Counted from the stretch's first letter, positions 22,280 through 35,076 are shown. The stretch is DNA of 64,000 nt from Branchiostoma floridae (GCF_000003815.2 NC_049985.1:3552157-3616156), one strand, 5' to 3'. The notes: a model not told the origin generated them from the letters alone. Made by a program: numbers and translations.

Positions 22280-25200
22280 ATCATGCTTATCTCACTTCAA
22301 AAAACTTAAAAGTAAAAAAAAATTGAGTCCATAAAGATACAAGCACTGAGACTATTACAAGGGAATACTGCAATTCCTAAAGCTGGGCCTTATTGATTTA
22401 CTAATGGACAGATGGTTATCAAGGTAGTAGGTCTTAATCCTTCTAACTGGCTTTCCAACCCTGTTTCAAAATTGGAAAGCCTTGAGAACATCTTTTGTCT
22501 AAGTACAAATTTTGTTTCAGATTTTTCTCTTTTATGTGCTAAATGGAGCAGAATTTCCCCCTGGGGTTGGATCATTGATTGTTTTTAGGTTGAATATTCA
22601 ATGGCAGATCGGTTTGATCAAGACCCAGCTTCTTTTGAAGTTGATCCGACTTATTCCGTCCGGAGTTCTTGCCTAAGCCATCAGAAAATTGTGTGCATCG
22701 AACTGAAAAAGTAGGTTTTACGTTGTAACAAATGAGGCGGTGGCTTGTTTCTTTTTTAATCCATGGCAGCAGCCATTCTGGCCACCCAGGCAAAAGATTT
22801 CACAGCAAAAAAAAAATTCATAAGACCAGGACATGATCCTGCATAATTCATATTGCAATGTAGAAAAAAGAATTACTGTATGTGATGCCTACTGAAAGCC
22901 ATCAAGTTATCTTTTTGGCGGGTCAATCTTAATTTATTTTAAGCGTTTCTACTACGTATGTGGAGTTCTTATTACAGAATCTGCAGTTTGTTGCAATCAT
23001 TGTTAAAAGAACACTCATAAAATGGCTCATTGTAAAAAGACCCAAAATTACTTGCAAGTTTCCTTCTTTTCTGCATTTGCACATCATATAATTGAGCTCT
23101 CCAAATTGTGTTTGATTTGTGTTCGATTGAATGGCCCTGGAAGGTAAGCATTCTCTTTTTATTAAACAAAGAAGAAGCTGAAATTGCTTGTTACTTTCTT
23201 TTTTCTGCCCTCTCTCATCATATTGAGCTCTCAGAAAAGCACGTCATGCATGTAATCAAGTTTCCGTGACCCAATTTGTAAAACAGCGCTCCTTCAGCAG
23301 CCAAAGGAAAACTATTTCGTACACCTCCCTAGGACCGACGACCTGTGTAGGGTTCACTCCTGGAGGCTTGCTACCAGACGGGCCGTGGCATCGAGGGTCC
23401 CCAATTGGTCATCCGATTCTCATACCAACCCGTCGGGTCAATACTCAATTTATATCAAAATGCCAGGTCGATCCACCTGTCTGTAGGCCGCCAGGGCTAT
23501 CAGGCGCACGGCAAACTTTTCCACAGATTAAAAATATCTCGGAAGGCTGCCAACTCAAGATAAGATATCCACTAGAAATAAGGCTTGACAAAAGGGAAGG
23601 GAAAGGTTTAACTCTTAGATTGCTAAGGGCCATGTGTAAAAAAAACTCCGTCTAAAATAATTAGCCATGACACATGGAGTGTTAATTTGTAACCTGAGCT
23701 GTCTGAAGTGCAGATTTATTGGGGGCATCATTTGTAGAAATTTGCTCATTTAAGCCCTGTTCATACTAAGCTTGCCAAATCGGATTTTGATTTTGATTGT
23801 CATATATAGGCTGGCCACCTAAAATGATCGGATCAAATTCTTTAAACTCTGAATTCCCGAGAAACATGCTTTTGTATGGCCAAAAGCTCCTTGCTTCCAT
23901 AGTTTGCTTTGGGGATCTTTTCTTGCCGTGCATTGTTATGGTTTGAATTGACCACGAAATTGAGTCTGAATCAGAATGCACACTGCATTATGTAGGAGTC
24001 AACAATACCTCTAGTGCCATTCATACGCAGATCGTCTTAATCTTAAATGCAGACCGTAATGCATTCAGCGGCAATTATCAGATATTACTTAATATCAAAA
24101 CTGTTTTAGATTTCACTCAAGGAGCTATCACAGAACGGAAGTCTGCGCTATCATTGCTCTGGGACCACTGGCGTGTGATATTTGGGCCATTTCTGGACCG
24201 ATTGCGGCTCTATCTTATCTGTGTAGCCCTCGGTGTCAAATGCGAAATCAACATTGGGAAATATCAGTGCAGCATGCTGGCGCAAAATCAAATAGCGATT
24301 TGCCGAGAGAACCACAAGTGTGGCTATCAGGTCAATACGCCATTAATGTCTGAGTGCACAAGATTTTTCACTGTCGAGGCACAGGTGCTTCGGGGTTGCA
24401 GCTTTCAGCTTCAAATCATAATTTCATATATTCGGGATCCATCGACTGCTCGGCTGAGTGTTGCCATGTTTGTTATGGCCCTCGAAGAGCGCTCTCGAAG
24501 AAGGACAAAGCACCCAGCTGGCGTCACAAGGCCATCGTCGTATTAAATGGTGGGATTTTCGACTCTGCCACGGGTCAGAGACTCCTGCACATTTTCCGGC
24601 ATCATTTTCAATTTAGATACCGAGGCCCATTCCCTCCCATGCCTCCGTGCTTCCTACGGAATACTAATAACCCAAGCAGTCTTGCAAACTGTCTCCTTCC
24701 GCACACAGTGGTTGTACCTCACCTAATCAGCCTATTGTGCACCTCTTAGATCATGAAAGAAAATCTAATTGTACAGGTATAGTGTAGGTGTCACAATGAT
24801 GCGATTATGATAGATCTGCGTTTGTGTAAAGAAACAGGAATTGATTTAATAGCGGGCCAACTTTTATCTGCAATCCAATAGCGTGGCCCGCCATATGGTC
24901 CGTCTTTTAGATTCCGGTAATAGACCTTGCTTTCACTCTTATTGTCATCTTTGGATCAATGTCTGGCCATCAGCGCAGGTTGCGTTATTTCTCTTTGGAG
25001 CGATTAAGTATATTTCATTTCACAGTTTGAAATACGGGGTCAACGGTACGGGAACATACGCTACGCAGAATCTTTCCCCGAATGGTCATTCTATATCTTA
25101 AGGTTTCTCTAACTAGGTCACAGGTGATTGATAAATCTTGCTGCTATTAAAGGACCTTTTATGTCCAACCTGGGACAATTTGTAGAGGTGAACCGAAAAG

Positions 25201-25575
25201 GACAATCCCAGGCAAAAGAAAGTGTCATTTTCCAGAAACCGGAATGAATTTTTGGGAGATTACATTCCAATGATGGAGGGTTATGGCCAAAATCGTTTGT
25301 GGGAATCCATATCATTTCTGCCATGGGACTGATGCATCGCTGTCCCTAATGTGCCATCGATTGTATCCACAAAAATAAGATTTTTTTCCATTCTCTCAGT
25401 TGCCCAGGTAGCCAAAAGGCTGTCATTAGGGGCTAGCTGGAGAGTTAGGGACTGATTTTGCCAGGATGTATACACTTGTACTTATTGACAAGTCTGGTGA
25501 GGTCTTTGACTCACTCAAGGTATGGATCTACTTATAAAACATGGGACCTTTGGGGCAATGTCCCCTTCCAAGGAT
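22280..25575. other. Intron 2, low-repeat block
   Basis: About 3.3 kb with no recognised repeat family. Frames up to about 130 codons (for example around 23266-23655 and 24154-24749) have no recognisable domain, lack splice-consistent borders in the phases needed, and overlap each other. I treat them as chance. Confidence 0.3.
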
Positions 25576-25579
25576 TTGC

Positions 25580-25745
25580 AAGTAAGACAAGTGTACTGGC
25601 GACCACCTCTGCATAGGAACCACTGGCCATGGTGCCCTGATTATTTTCCCCACTGTTCCAGTTGTTAGTCAACCCCTGTGTATAATGGCCACCTGTTCAC
25701 ATTGTTTCAGTGAGTGGTCACTATAGACAGGTTCGCCTTTACCTA
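25580..25745. repeat. Dispersed repeat family D
   Basis: It contains ACTGGCGACCACCTCTGCAT, GGAACCACTGGCC and ATGGCCACCTGTTCACATTG. It resembles segments at 37235-37320, 38430-38520, 39230-39300, 39570-39620 and 54118-54290. The unit consists of 'ggaccacctggcc'-like phrases in alternating orientation. The element class is unknown. Confidence 0.5.
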
Positions 25746-25794
25746 CATGTATCAGTAAAGAGAAAATACTGGCGATCAGAAAACCAACCGGAAT

Positions 25795-25862
25795 TCGAAC
25801 CCCCAACCTTGTGTTGTGGATTGCTGACTTCTTAGTCATGGCGCCAATGCGTTAGCCACTTC
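25795..25862 (-). repeat. tRNA-like SINE head or tRNA pseudogene
   Basis: On the minus strand it reads AGTGGCTAACGCATTGGCGC (box A region) through GGGGTTCGAATTCCGG (good box B), a span of about 70 nt like a tRNA. The acceptor stem ends do not pair and the anticodon arm is irregular. A SINE head is more likely than a working tRNA gene. Confidence 0.55.
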
Positions 25863-26015
25863 TCTTAATCTCAATCTTAATACGATGAACCTAGTGCCCG
25901 CTGACCACTCTTAACCCAATTCTCGATAATAAGAACATAAACCAGATCTAACGTAATGAGATTAGCAAATGCCAGGCTTAGTGCCACAAGGTATGTCAAT
26001 CTCGGGGCACACAAT

Positions 26016-26110
26016 TAGCCTGGGTGCCATCCTGCTTAGCTTGTGTCTGCTCTGGTAGTCACATATAGTTGGAGGGTGCAACTGTTGGAGCAGACACAAA
26101 CTAACCTGGG
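26016..26110. repeat. Hairpin repeat with AGCCTGGGTGCC end
   Basis: It starts with AGCCTGGGTGCC, the terminus also seen at 62653. It contains a perfect 12-bp stem, TTGTGTCTGCTC (26041-26052) with GAGCAGACACAA (26088-26099). The far end reads CTAACCTGGGTTGCAC, an imperfect copy of the left-end sequence. Confidence 0.6.
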
Positions 26111-26259
26111 TTGCACTTATGCTAAAAGACAGTTGAGCCATCAGGACAGTTGTGGAGAGTTTGTATCCTGGCCAGGACCAATCTTGCACTTCTTGCCAAT
26201 GGAGTTATCAAACACTGACTTGCAGTTGCAGCCGCATATGAGCATGCTCTGTCTATGAG

Positions 26260-28740
26260 CTATTCATATGGTGTATTCATATCTCGGGCGACATGCAGCT
26301 ATCATTGAAAACCATTGGTGGACCTACCATGTTAATTCTGTAGATAATGCGTTGATAGCCTATTTCTTTATTGTCAAGACAAATTAGTTAGATTTTCCCA
26401 TTTTGGAGGTCCTTAGATATCAAATAATTTACTTTGTGATGGCAAAGTGACGAATTCCCACCATCACACACATACATGTATGTTAAACTGTTTGGACGTT
26501 AAGTGGTGATCATTCGGGCCCGCCTCTAAACTACCCAGTCTTTGTGTACTCTCCACCTCTGATGGCCATAGTTCTGGGACAAGGCTATTAAAAGAGCCGA
26601 GAAGACAAAGAATCGGCCATTTCCACTCGCGGCCATTAGCTCAGTGATGTACCCTGCCTGGGAAATGAAGACTGAACCCGCCAATTTGGGGTTAGTTTAG
26701 ATCTCAATGAAGATAGAGCGAGAAATGTCCTCAGGCTAGATGCTCTGCGTGAGAAGGATTGCCGACGTCAAGGTTAGACAATTTGGAAGCCGACAACTTA
26801 GCGTCCATCAGAGCATAATGAATTAGATGACGAATGTGGAGTTATCGATGAAGACAGAAAAGGTAACCTCAAGCTATTTTGGCATGACGAAAATACGCGA
26901 GCAGCATAGTACCCAAATTATAAAAATAAGGGGCACCGGTGGCAGCCAGACGAGGCTCAAAAAGTATATTTTTGCGTTTATATCAGCATTAGATTAGGCA
27001 ATGGGGACTACCATAGCACCCTCCTAACCAGGGCTGTCTTATAAGGGGACAGAAATTTCCTTGTTGGGACAAACAAAATTTCATCCTGCCCATCTGAAAA
27101 ATCTGAACTTTATAAGTCAGACATGAAACTGATGAAAATATATTTTTGCAAAGCTTTAATAAAAGCACAGAGTTGACAACAAAGATCAACAAAATGGGCT
27201 CAAAATAATGAGAGAGAGGAGACAGCCCGGCTACTCACATAACTTTTCTACTTCTATTTGTAGCGTGGGGGATTGCAATTCCCCTTTAGAGCACAGCACA
27301 GGTACATTCATACACAGTCTTTTCTATCAGTCTTCATTGACACGGGCAATCTACAGACTGGGAAATGGGAAAACATTCCACGTCTCGCAGCGATTGCCAA
27401 AAGACGTATTCATGGCGGCATTACTGGGAAGTGGGGGCATTTCGGGGCTCCCACTTTTTGCGAAAGTGGGAGTCGACCCCTTGACTTGAATCTCCGTGTG
27501 TTTGCGTTTTCACCCCGGGTGCCCACTTTGCACGTTGATTAAATGGTAAGAGGATGTACCACATAACTTTCCACCACTCGACGGGAGATGCCGAATACAT
27601 CAGACACAACGACGGAGGTCAGGCCACGTACAACGTCGTAAAGGATTGCAATCATTCCGGGCTTGCGGGCGAAATGCCCCCGAACCACTTCACTCCACCG
27701 ATCACACGTCAAATAGGGCTATTTACTCGTCCCAACAGTAACATCGTACCAGCTGAATTAGTCTGTCCACATTAGCTAAGGCAGATATTGGGAGGGAAAA
27801 CATTGACCTTGGTAAAATCTTAATTCACATCAGACCTGCAAGATTGGCTCTGGCTAAAGACGCCTATTCAAGAAAGACAGTCTTTACCACATGGGGCAAA
27901 TATCTGTTAATAGTCTGTGTAACACAAACTCTGCTGTCCAGGACTGTAACTGGCCCAGGCCGGCAGATGTTTGGCGGGCAGCTATAAGCGAGATTTGATC
28001 AGGCTACATATCTGTAAGCTAACTAAATTCTATTGAAAAGTTCTTTTCTGCAGATTCACTTTTCTTTTCACTGCACATAAGCCAGATGTTATTTTTGAGC
28101 TATGATTTACCAAAACGTAAAATTTAGGAACATCAAGATGGCAGACAGTGTTCATCACAAAATATTGTGACATCGTTGCCAAGTAAACTCTTTTGATTGA
28201 TAGGAAGACTCAGGTCATGTGACTGGATACACCCTGTAGGGATAATTTCACACCCCATATTCCCCGTTCAGTCAGTCGTCGGGTGCGACAAGCTTTCTTA
28301 CGCTGTCACAAGACGGAGTCTAACTTGCATGTCACACGGCACCGCAGCCTGATTTGCAGGGCCTGGTAACTTCAAATGACTCCGGGCTCCATAAATACTT
28401 TATGCAGTGTGATTCAAGCTGGAGATGAGGCAATAAAGAGAGAATTTCCAGATGGCTTTGGCTCGCTTCATGGCTGACCCCCATTTTTATGGCGGAGGTA
28501 TCTTGAGCTTCGGTACTGTATTCAAGGCCGAACGTTGACGACTACTGTTGCAATGATGTTGCAGGGAAGGAAAATGGAGGCGCTTCTTTTATCTACGATC
28601 TTGATCTATGGGGAAAAACTGACTGTTTGGGAAGAGATTCACACCAGATTGCTGACGGAGGATCTTTTGTGGAGATGTGCACTTGGTGACTCAAAATTTA
28701 CGAGGTCATTTTTATGTATAATAAAGGACTTGCGGCTACA
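26260..28740. other. Intron 2, low-repeat block
   Basis: About 2.5 kb of mostly single-copy DNA. No tandem repeat or transposon is recognised, nor any coding domain. The stretches at 26480-26900 and 27200-27780 are the least AT-rich. Confidence 0.3.
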
Positions 28741-28899
28741 GTGAACATTTGAGTTAATTGTTATCTGACAATTGTGTGTTCGATGATGCAGTGTTTGTAA
28801 AGATTATTATTTGCAATTCAGCTTATATTTGGTTGAAGCTGAGAAAGATTTTGATACACCTGTGTCCAAACAAACCATTTCCTTATGATGGACAACCTG

Positions 28900-28985
28900 A
28901 GTATTGTGGTCAATTTTTGACCAAAGCATTTTTAAAACCTGTCTATAATAGTGGCCACCTTGAGTCCCTTGAGTGTTCAGTATAG
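28900..28985. repeat. Possible family D fragment
   Basis: GTCTATAATAGTGGCCACCT and GAGTCCCTTGAGTG resemble the family D core at 54205-54270. It lies 100 bp from exon 2, on the intron 2 side. Confidence 0.35.
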
Positions 28986-29086
28986 AAAAGATTTCTGAAA
29001 CTACTATTGATAATATGAATAACAGTATTTGCATCACTCAACATTCTTTGACCACAGATTATGATTGGAAGGAAAGAAGTACTGAC

Positions 29087-29285
29087 CGGTCTCGCTTGCG
29101 GTTTCTCCTTTCATGGAACTCCCGTCGCAGCTTTGGGGTCGAAGGTCAACTGGTGAACCGCAGGCGCTGTTTGCACGAACCTCCCTGTCGCTATCGCCAC
29201 GCCCGCTGTCATGGTTACTGAGTACCGTGTTCAGGCTGTCGTCTGATGTGTTTTGACCTTTCAGTCTCGTTAAAAGTCGGGAGAC
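29087..29285 (-). CDS. Pcdh: Delta-type protocadherin, exon 2 (cytoplasmic tail)
   Basis: This 199-nt exon covers residues 956-1021 plus the first base of codon 1022. The acceptor CCACCTCAG|GTC is in phase 0, matching the phase 0 donor of exon 1. The donor CCG|GTCAGT leaves one base, matching the phase of exon 3. It encodes VSRLLTRLKGQ followed by a Ser/Asp-rich stretch with HDSGRGDSD (980-988). DSG(R/K)GDSD-type motifs are conserved in the cytoplasmic tails of non-clustered protocadherins. The tail is cytosolic and likely binds adaptors, but no enzymatic domain is present. If the donor is not used, translation runs on for about 17 residues to a stop at 29036-29034. The short length would make this exon easy to miss without phase checking. 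Confidence 0.88.
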
Positions 29286-29378
29286 CTGAGGTGGACACAT
29301 AAAAATTCAATTACCTCCAAAATTGATGATAAAAAGGTAGAAGTGGTTACTGTATTACATTACAATAACATCAATTTA

Positions 29379-29600
29379 AGCCAACACCAATCTATTTTCT
29401 TGGTTCTCGGGCATCGTTACATAAAATTTGAGAAAGAAAAAGTCAAGGAAACAGAACGATTTCACTCCCTGAAACTGTGTGTACCAAAATAAAGACTTTC
29501 CCTCAAACAGTACTCGTTTTTTAACATGTTAATACGCCAATTAAACATAATTTCTAAAATCCAAGGACCAAGAAATTAGATAAACGGTGTGTTAGAAAAA
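29379..29600. mobile_element. MITE family A, diverged copy
   Basis: The left end CCAACACCAATCTATTTTCT, then TTGGTTCTCGG, is clear. The right part has CCAAGGACCAAGAAATTAGA and a degraded GGTGTG. Interior landmarks are weak. Confidence 0.5.
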
Positions 29601-31465
29601 TAGTTGCATACTATCTCAGAATTTAAAAAAAAAAAGCAATGATATTTGGAACAAGGAAAAGACAATACATAGCATTCAAATTTGATAGATTGCACATTCA
29701 CTGTTGGCTAGGTAAAAATCAATGTATTTATGAAATCCAATCATGTTAGCATTACAATGTTTCAGGTGTCCAATTTTCTCAGTTTGGCCAGCCATAGACA
29801 CTAAGCAGTTGTCATAAATCACAACACCATATTGACATATCACATCACCATCCTGACAACTTTGAGGAGGTACCATTAGGCCTTTCATGCACCCTGAGTG
29901 GCATAACAACCACCTGTTACCCCCTCCACTGCCACCCTTGCCATTTTCAGCTTTGAAAATAAAGCAACTGTGTTGAGGAGTAGGGGAGATCGTGTGACCA
30001 ACAAATGGGAAGCACCGAGAAACGTAAGAGGTTTGACATTTGTGAAGACTGGTTCCTCCTCTGCCTTTCAAATGCTTCTGTAGATTAGTTAAGGTTGCTG
30101 TATTTCAAAATAAAGATAGAATTGCACTCCACAAGTCCTTTTTAGTTGCCCTTTCAAAAAACACATGGAAAGATTTGTGTTTGCTTCTCTCGAATGCTTA
30201 CAGGTAGGACTGCTGTTAAAACAGTTGATTTCCCAATGGTTGTTTATCATCCAAACAAAGGCCAGGGGTTTATACAGCCTTGGGAGAAACACCTCATAGC
30301 AACCATATGTCTTCTCAAAACAGCAGCCGCCCCTCAACGACAAGCAGGTGATTCAAGGAAGTCAGTTGGGAAAGTGATTAAAATCTTCAGCTTCCAGATT
30401 GCAATGATGCAGAAAAACAAAACATAACTACACCCTTTTTTAAGGAGTAAACAAGCCCAAGAAAACAACCCTGGGTATTGGGTATATCAGGCTTACTTTT
30501 AATCATAGCAGCATTATTTAAGCTGGTCATTGTTTGCCAATGGCTATAACAGATGATCAGCTTCAGTAGAACACACTAAGCATGAGGTAACTGCAGGTCA
30601 TTGCAACTACCTGTTTCTTAAATCAGTGTTTTATCCAAGAACCATCCTTGGGTGCAAGAGGGATGGACACCCTCTGTTTTAGGACTGATATAAAAGGGAG
30701 GCTAGATGCTGGAGCCAGTAGGAGCCGGTAGCCAAACTGGTGCCAGCAAAATGCTTGGGGTGATAGTGTCACTGACATGAAAGCAGATCGACAGTGGAGG
30801 CCATTAGAAGAGTGAAGAAAAGTGCCCAGACTGTGCATGGGGTACAAAATGACAAATAAGCTTTTGTACCTCTATTACTCAAACCCAGCGAAAGGAACAA
30901 GAGAGAGCCATGCTTCAGTGTTATCAACTGACAATGTAGAGGCAACTAAAGCTATATCAATTTATCTTGTTGCCTCTCAGCTTTGATAATACATTTTGTA
31001 TTGAACTGCCAGATCAACATAAAAACAGAAGCTGCAACCATAGTCCAATCTTGGTCTCTATTGATCTTTGTCTAACTTCTAAGTTTATTGCCTTGAAGAG
31101 GTCTAATGACCTTACTCTGAACAATATCGTTAAAAATTACACAGTGATGCCATCTTGTCCTCTTGCTGATTTTTTGTTACACTCACAGAGCCAAGAAAAC
31201 TATTTGATACATCATAACATTCAGCTGAGAACCAACATAACAGCCCTGATTCAACGTTTCAACCTTTCGATCCTCAGAAACAGTCTCTTTGACCACTTCG
31301 CCACCCAGGCAAGACGCAGAGACGGGAACTTGACACCAGGTGGATGCCCTCCCACCTTACACAAGCCTCCCAACCTTTTTCCTTCCCATTTTACCACCTC
31401 ATCAATCATGCCACTGCAAAAGGGGAAGACCTTAATGTCAGAATCGATACCCATTATTTAAGACC
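29601..31465. other. Intron 1, no feature recognised
   Basis: Mixed sequence with short frames, the longest being 131 codons on the minus strand (30071-29676) and 164 codons on the plus strand (30967-31461). None shows a known domain or codon pattern. They are regarded as chance frames. Confidence 0.3.
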
Positions 31466-31469
31466 CGTT

Positions 31470-31965
31470 GTGCCTGTGCTTTTATGCGCGGGTACCTTTT
31501 TCCGAAAAATCCACTCCAGAATTAATCACAACAACCTTAACCTTTTGCGATGTCCCACTGGGTGTTCAAGTCTCTAAAATTGTACGACGCAGTTGGCAAA
31601 ACATTATTTATTTTTCATTGATTTTAGGGTCTTTGCACAGCAAGGAAAAGCGAAAACTTTGGATTGTAACCTTAACCTTTCGTGATGTCCCACTGGAGGT
31701 TCAAGTCAGTACAATTGTATGGCTCTCCTATTACCCTAAGTTGGCAAAATGTTATTTATATTTCATTGATTTTAGGGTCTTTGCACAGCAAGAAAAAGCA
31801 AAAACTTTGGATTGCAAACTTAACCTTTTGCGATGTCCCACTGGAGGTTCAAGTCTGTACAATTGTATGGCTCTCCTATAAGGCTAAGTTGGCAAAGTGT
31901 TATTCATTTTTCATTGATTTTAAGGTCTTTGCACAGCAAGAATGGTGAAAACTTTGGATTGCAAA
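31470..31965. repeat. Tandem repeat, about 135-150 bp unit
   Basis: GGTCTTTGCACAGCA recurs at about 31627, 31778 and 31923. 'gatgtcccactgg' recurs at 31550, 31684 and 31831, with 'gtacaattgtatggctctcc' in the later copies. About 3.3 copies are present. A 137-codon frame crosses the array, but its repeats fall in different frames, so it is not a conserved repeat protein. Confidence 0.85.
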
Positions 31966-33495
31966 TGACAGCGTGAAATTTGACATTTTTGCTTTAAAGT
32001 TTGGCATTTTGCGTTGGTACCACATTTGTCTAAGCAATTGACATTTGCAATGTGTGGTTTGGACCTTTTGAGAGCCGCAATCTGGTAGCTGCTATCTTTT
32101 TGCAATAATTGGTTATTCCTTCAATCATCATTTTGTGAACATATTGGTTTTGCTGCTTGTCTTTGGTAATTATTTTGAAGGATGACATGCTGGCACTGTT
32201 TTCCAATCAAATCAATTCCTACTCAGATCATTCCAAACTTCCTGATTGTATTTTCCAGAGTAAACATTTGAATAATAACTAAAACAAATTGCAGAAGAAA
32301 TGTAATTTCATGTATGTGGGATAGTAACTGTAACAGATTGCGGAGTTAAAACAAAGTGCAGACGGTTCCATGTCGTTTGAGTCTAGACTCGTTCGACCGT
32401 AAAAATCACTGAAATATGGCAGCCCGGCACCAATAGATGGAAATTTGATTGTATCAACTAAATTGTCCCAGAGCGAAGCCATGATGACTCTTCCAACCCC
32501 GTTAGTATCTTCGCTCAAATCACATCCCTAATTATTCATCAATCAGTGTGAGCGGAAGCCTCTGGGGCCTTGGCTTGCAGATGCTTCTTCATATTTCCAA
32601 TAGGACGCTGTTAGAAAATGTTAAAATTTCTCAACTTTCTGAAATTATTGATAAGACTGATGGCATAGTCAATATTTTGTGTCGCTACTGTGATACATAC
32701 TACCAGAGCTCTAGCCAATGCCTGTCTTTTGATGAAATTTTACTGCATATGAGAGAAAAATTTTAAGGCCATTCTGTTGTTGAAGAAATAGAAATATCCA
32801 AATATGAATAAAAGGAAAAAGAGTCTGAAATGATCTTTCTGTCAATGGCAAATAAGATGAAGGAAAAAAATTCAAGTAGGCTAGAATCCTGAGTTGAATG
32901 TGTAATAAAAAAAGGAAGAATAGGGATACAGGGAGGTCAAGAGAAGAAAGGATGAAGTTATGAATGGATCAACAACTGGATCAATGACAGGAAGAGTCAA
33001 GAAGCGAAATAAGATCAACGTCTTACGGAGGGATGCTACATCTGATCATTACTGACTTACACCACCTCATATTACGATGCAAATCGGGTAATCGACTGAG
33101 TGATGGACTGATTAGATTGATAGATTGATTGATCAATGCATTTACCAAAACTTACATGATTAGATTCAGTGCAACATTATATAACAGAAGTTAACCGAAA
33201 CAAAATTCATGACATAGACAAATAGCTTTGCATTGATTGGTGGTTTCAGTTTTTCTTTGTTTTCAAGAGAGGCACCAGCTGAGCTCAGATAGACACAAGT
33301 CCTACAGTCCTACATACAAAATATCATGATTGCAATCCATCTAGAGGTTCTTAAGTTATGCTCACCACAAACATCCAGAAACACAGACAGACATTGAGGT
33401 ACAATGGTAACAGGGAGGACAAAATGTAAAGAATATAGGTTGAAAAGAAAGTCAGTTTGTTCTTACAACTAATCTAATTTTACAGCATGAATCCA
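31966..33495. other. Intron 1, AT-rich, no gene seen
   Basis: No gene. TGAT/TTGA-rich text around 33110-33140 resembles the 183-bp repeat that follows, so the array may begin in degraded form here. Confidence 0.3.
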
Positions 33496-33496
33496 A

Positions 33497-34870
33497 GCAA
33501 TATCACAGAATAGGGCTGGGTATCGGTACAGTGTACCAGTACAAAACCGGTTTTTCTTATTGGACCGGTCCAGAAAAACTGGACCTGAAAAAATTAGGTG
33601 GACCGGATGTTGGACCGATTAGAAGATTTACAGATTATTTTATCAGGCATTCACACGTTTGGGCGCTTGCAGGTGGAAGAAAATAACGAGTGAAGTAAAG
33701 TAGAGTTTATAGTCATTTCTACCAAGTTTTACAGTTAGCGTTGAAGGATTTTAGAACGACAGTGTAAGTCTAATACTCCACCAAACAGATCTCTATGTAG
33801 TGAAATGGAACATTGGTATGAGTCATACTGCATCAGGTACAGGTTCAGGTCCGGACCTGGACCTGATCCTTTGGACCTGAACCGGACCTGGACCTGAATT
33901 TTCTGTACCGGTACCAACCCCTATCACAGAACTTAATCTTATGATGGGTTATTGATTGACATACATAAATCAAACTCTATGCTTAAATACCAACCAAGGA
34001 CCAACTTACAATCATGGCAAAGACAAGAAGATAACCAAAGCGGACACGCCTATTCGTCATGTGAATACAGTATCAAACAGTAACACCTAACGATGTACTG
34101 GGGGTAATTGATTGATTGATTGATTGATAGACATAAATCAAACAGTATGCCGATATCATCAAAGGACCAACAAACTGTGGTAAAGACAAAAAAGATGAAA
34201 ATGAAAGTCAACATGTCAATTCAGCACAATTGTATTCCGCTTCAATTCCTTCAAACAATATCACAGCACCTAACGATGTGCCGTGGGTAATTGATTGATT
34301 GATTGACAAACACAAATCAAACAGTATGTCAATAGTATCAAAGGACCAACAAACGGTGGTAGATCTAAAGACAAAAAGACTATCAGAAAGTGAACATGCC
34401 AATTCAGCACATGTATTCGGTTGGCTTCAATTCCTTCAAACAATATCAGAGCACCTAACGATGTGCCGTGGGTAATTGATTGATTGATTGACAAACACAA
34501 ATCAAACAGTATGTCAATAGTATCAAAGGACCAACGAACGATGGTAGATCTAAAGACAAAAAGATGAAAATGAAAGTCAACATGTCAATTCAGCACAATT
34601 GTATTCCGCTTCAATTCCTTCAAACAATATCAGAGCACCTAACGATGTAAAGAGGGTAACTGATTGATTGATTGACAGATATAAATCAAACAGTATCATG
34701 TGTCAATAGTATCAAAGGACCAACAAACGATGGTAGATCTAAAGACAAAAAGACAAGACATCAGAAAGTGAACATGCCAATTCAGCACATTCAATTCCTT
34801 CAAACAATATCACCGCACCTAACGATGTGCCGTGGGTAATTGATCGATTGATTGACAGATAAATCAAAGC
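33497..34870. repeat. Tandem array, about 183 bp unit, interrupted by a hAT MITE
   Basis: CACCTAACGATGT recurs near 34084, 34267, 34452, 34636 and 34816 (spacing 180-185 bp), followed by a TTGATTGATTGATTGA run and a 'ataaatcaaacagtatgtcaat' stretch. The MITE at 33511-33923 interrupts the first unit: CAATATCACAGAA precedes it and TCACAGAAC follows it, as in the CAATATCACAGCACC of later units. The units have no conserved frame. Confidence 0.85.
33511..33923. mobile_element. hAT-type MITE, complete, with 8-bp target duplication
   Basis: It begins TAGGGCTGGGTATCGGTAC and ends GTACCGGTACC-AACCCCTA. A perfect 8-bp repeat TCACAGAA occurs at 33503-33510 and 33924-33931. It is about 90% alike to 1373-1805 by eye and 20 bp shorter through small deletions. 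It has no coding capacity and lies in intron 1. Confidence 0.9.
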
Positions 34871-35076
34871 GTACGCTCGGAGCTACCCCGGGACCACCTT
34901 ACGACGGTGGAGACGAATCATGCTGCAAATTGGATCCTGTTTTTTCTGGTCCCGCTGGGACGTCCCGATCGTTTGGGGAGAACGGTAGAAACGCAGGTTC
35001 AAACAGATCCAGATCTAAGGGATCAAGGCCTCTCATATCAGTCATGTTGGATAAGACAGACATAGTTCTTTTGTAA

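Larger units (their letters stand above)
13478..29086 (-). other. Pcdh: Protocadherin intron 2 (about 15.6 kb)
   Basis: It runs from the donor CCG|GTCAGT at 29086 to the acceptor ACACAG|AAC at 13478. It contains the repeats listed separately and several kilobases of non-repetitive DNA without coding frames. No additional exon with matching phases was recognised, but a short alternative exon cannot be excluded. Confidence 0.8.

Noticed and set aside
23266-24749. Frames of 129-131 codons in intron 2
   Set aside because: No domains, mutually overlapping, and no splice sites in the phases required by the protocadherin.
25795-25862. Working tRNA gene on the minus strand
   Set aside because: Box B is good, but the acceptor stem does not pair and the anticodon arm is irregular; a SINE head fits better.
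30967-31461. 164-codon plus-strand frame in intron 1
   Set aside because: Low-complexity composition with no domain or repeat structure and no supporting context. It is opposite in orientation to the host gene and best explained as chance.
31468-31881. 137-codon frame across a tandem repeat
   Set aside because: The repeat unit is not a multiple of three and successive units are read in different frames.
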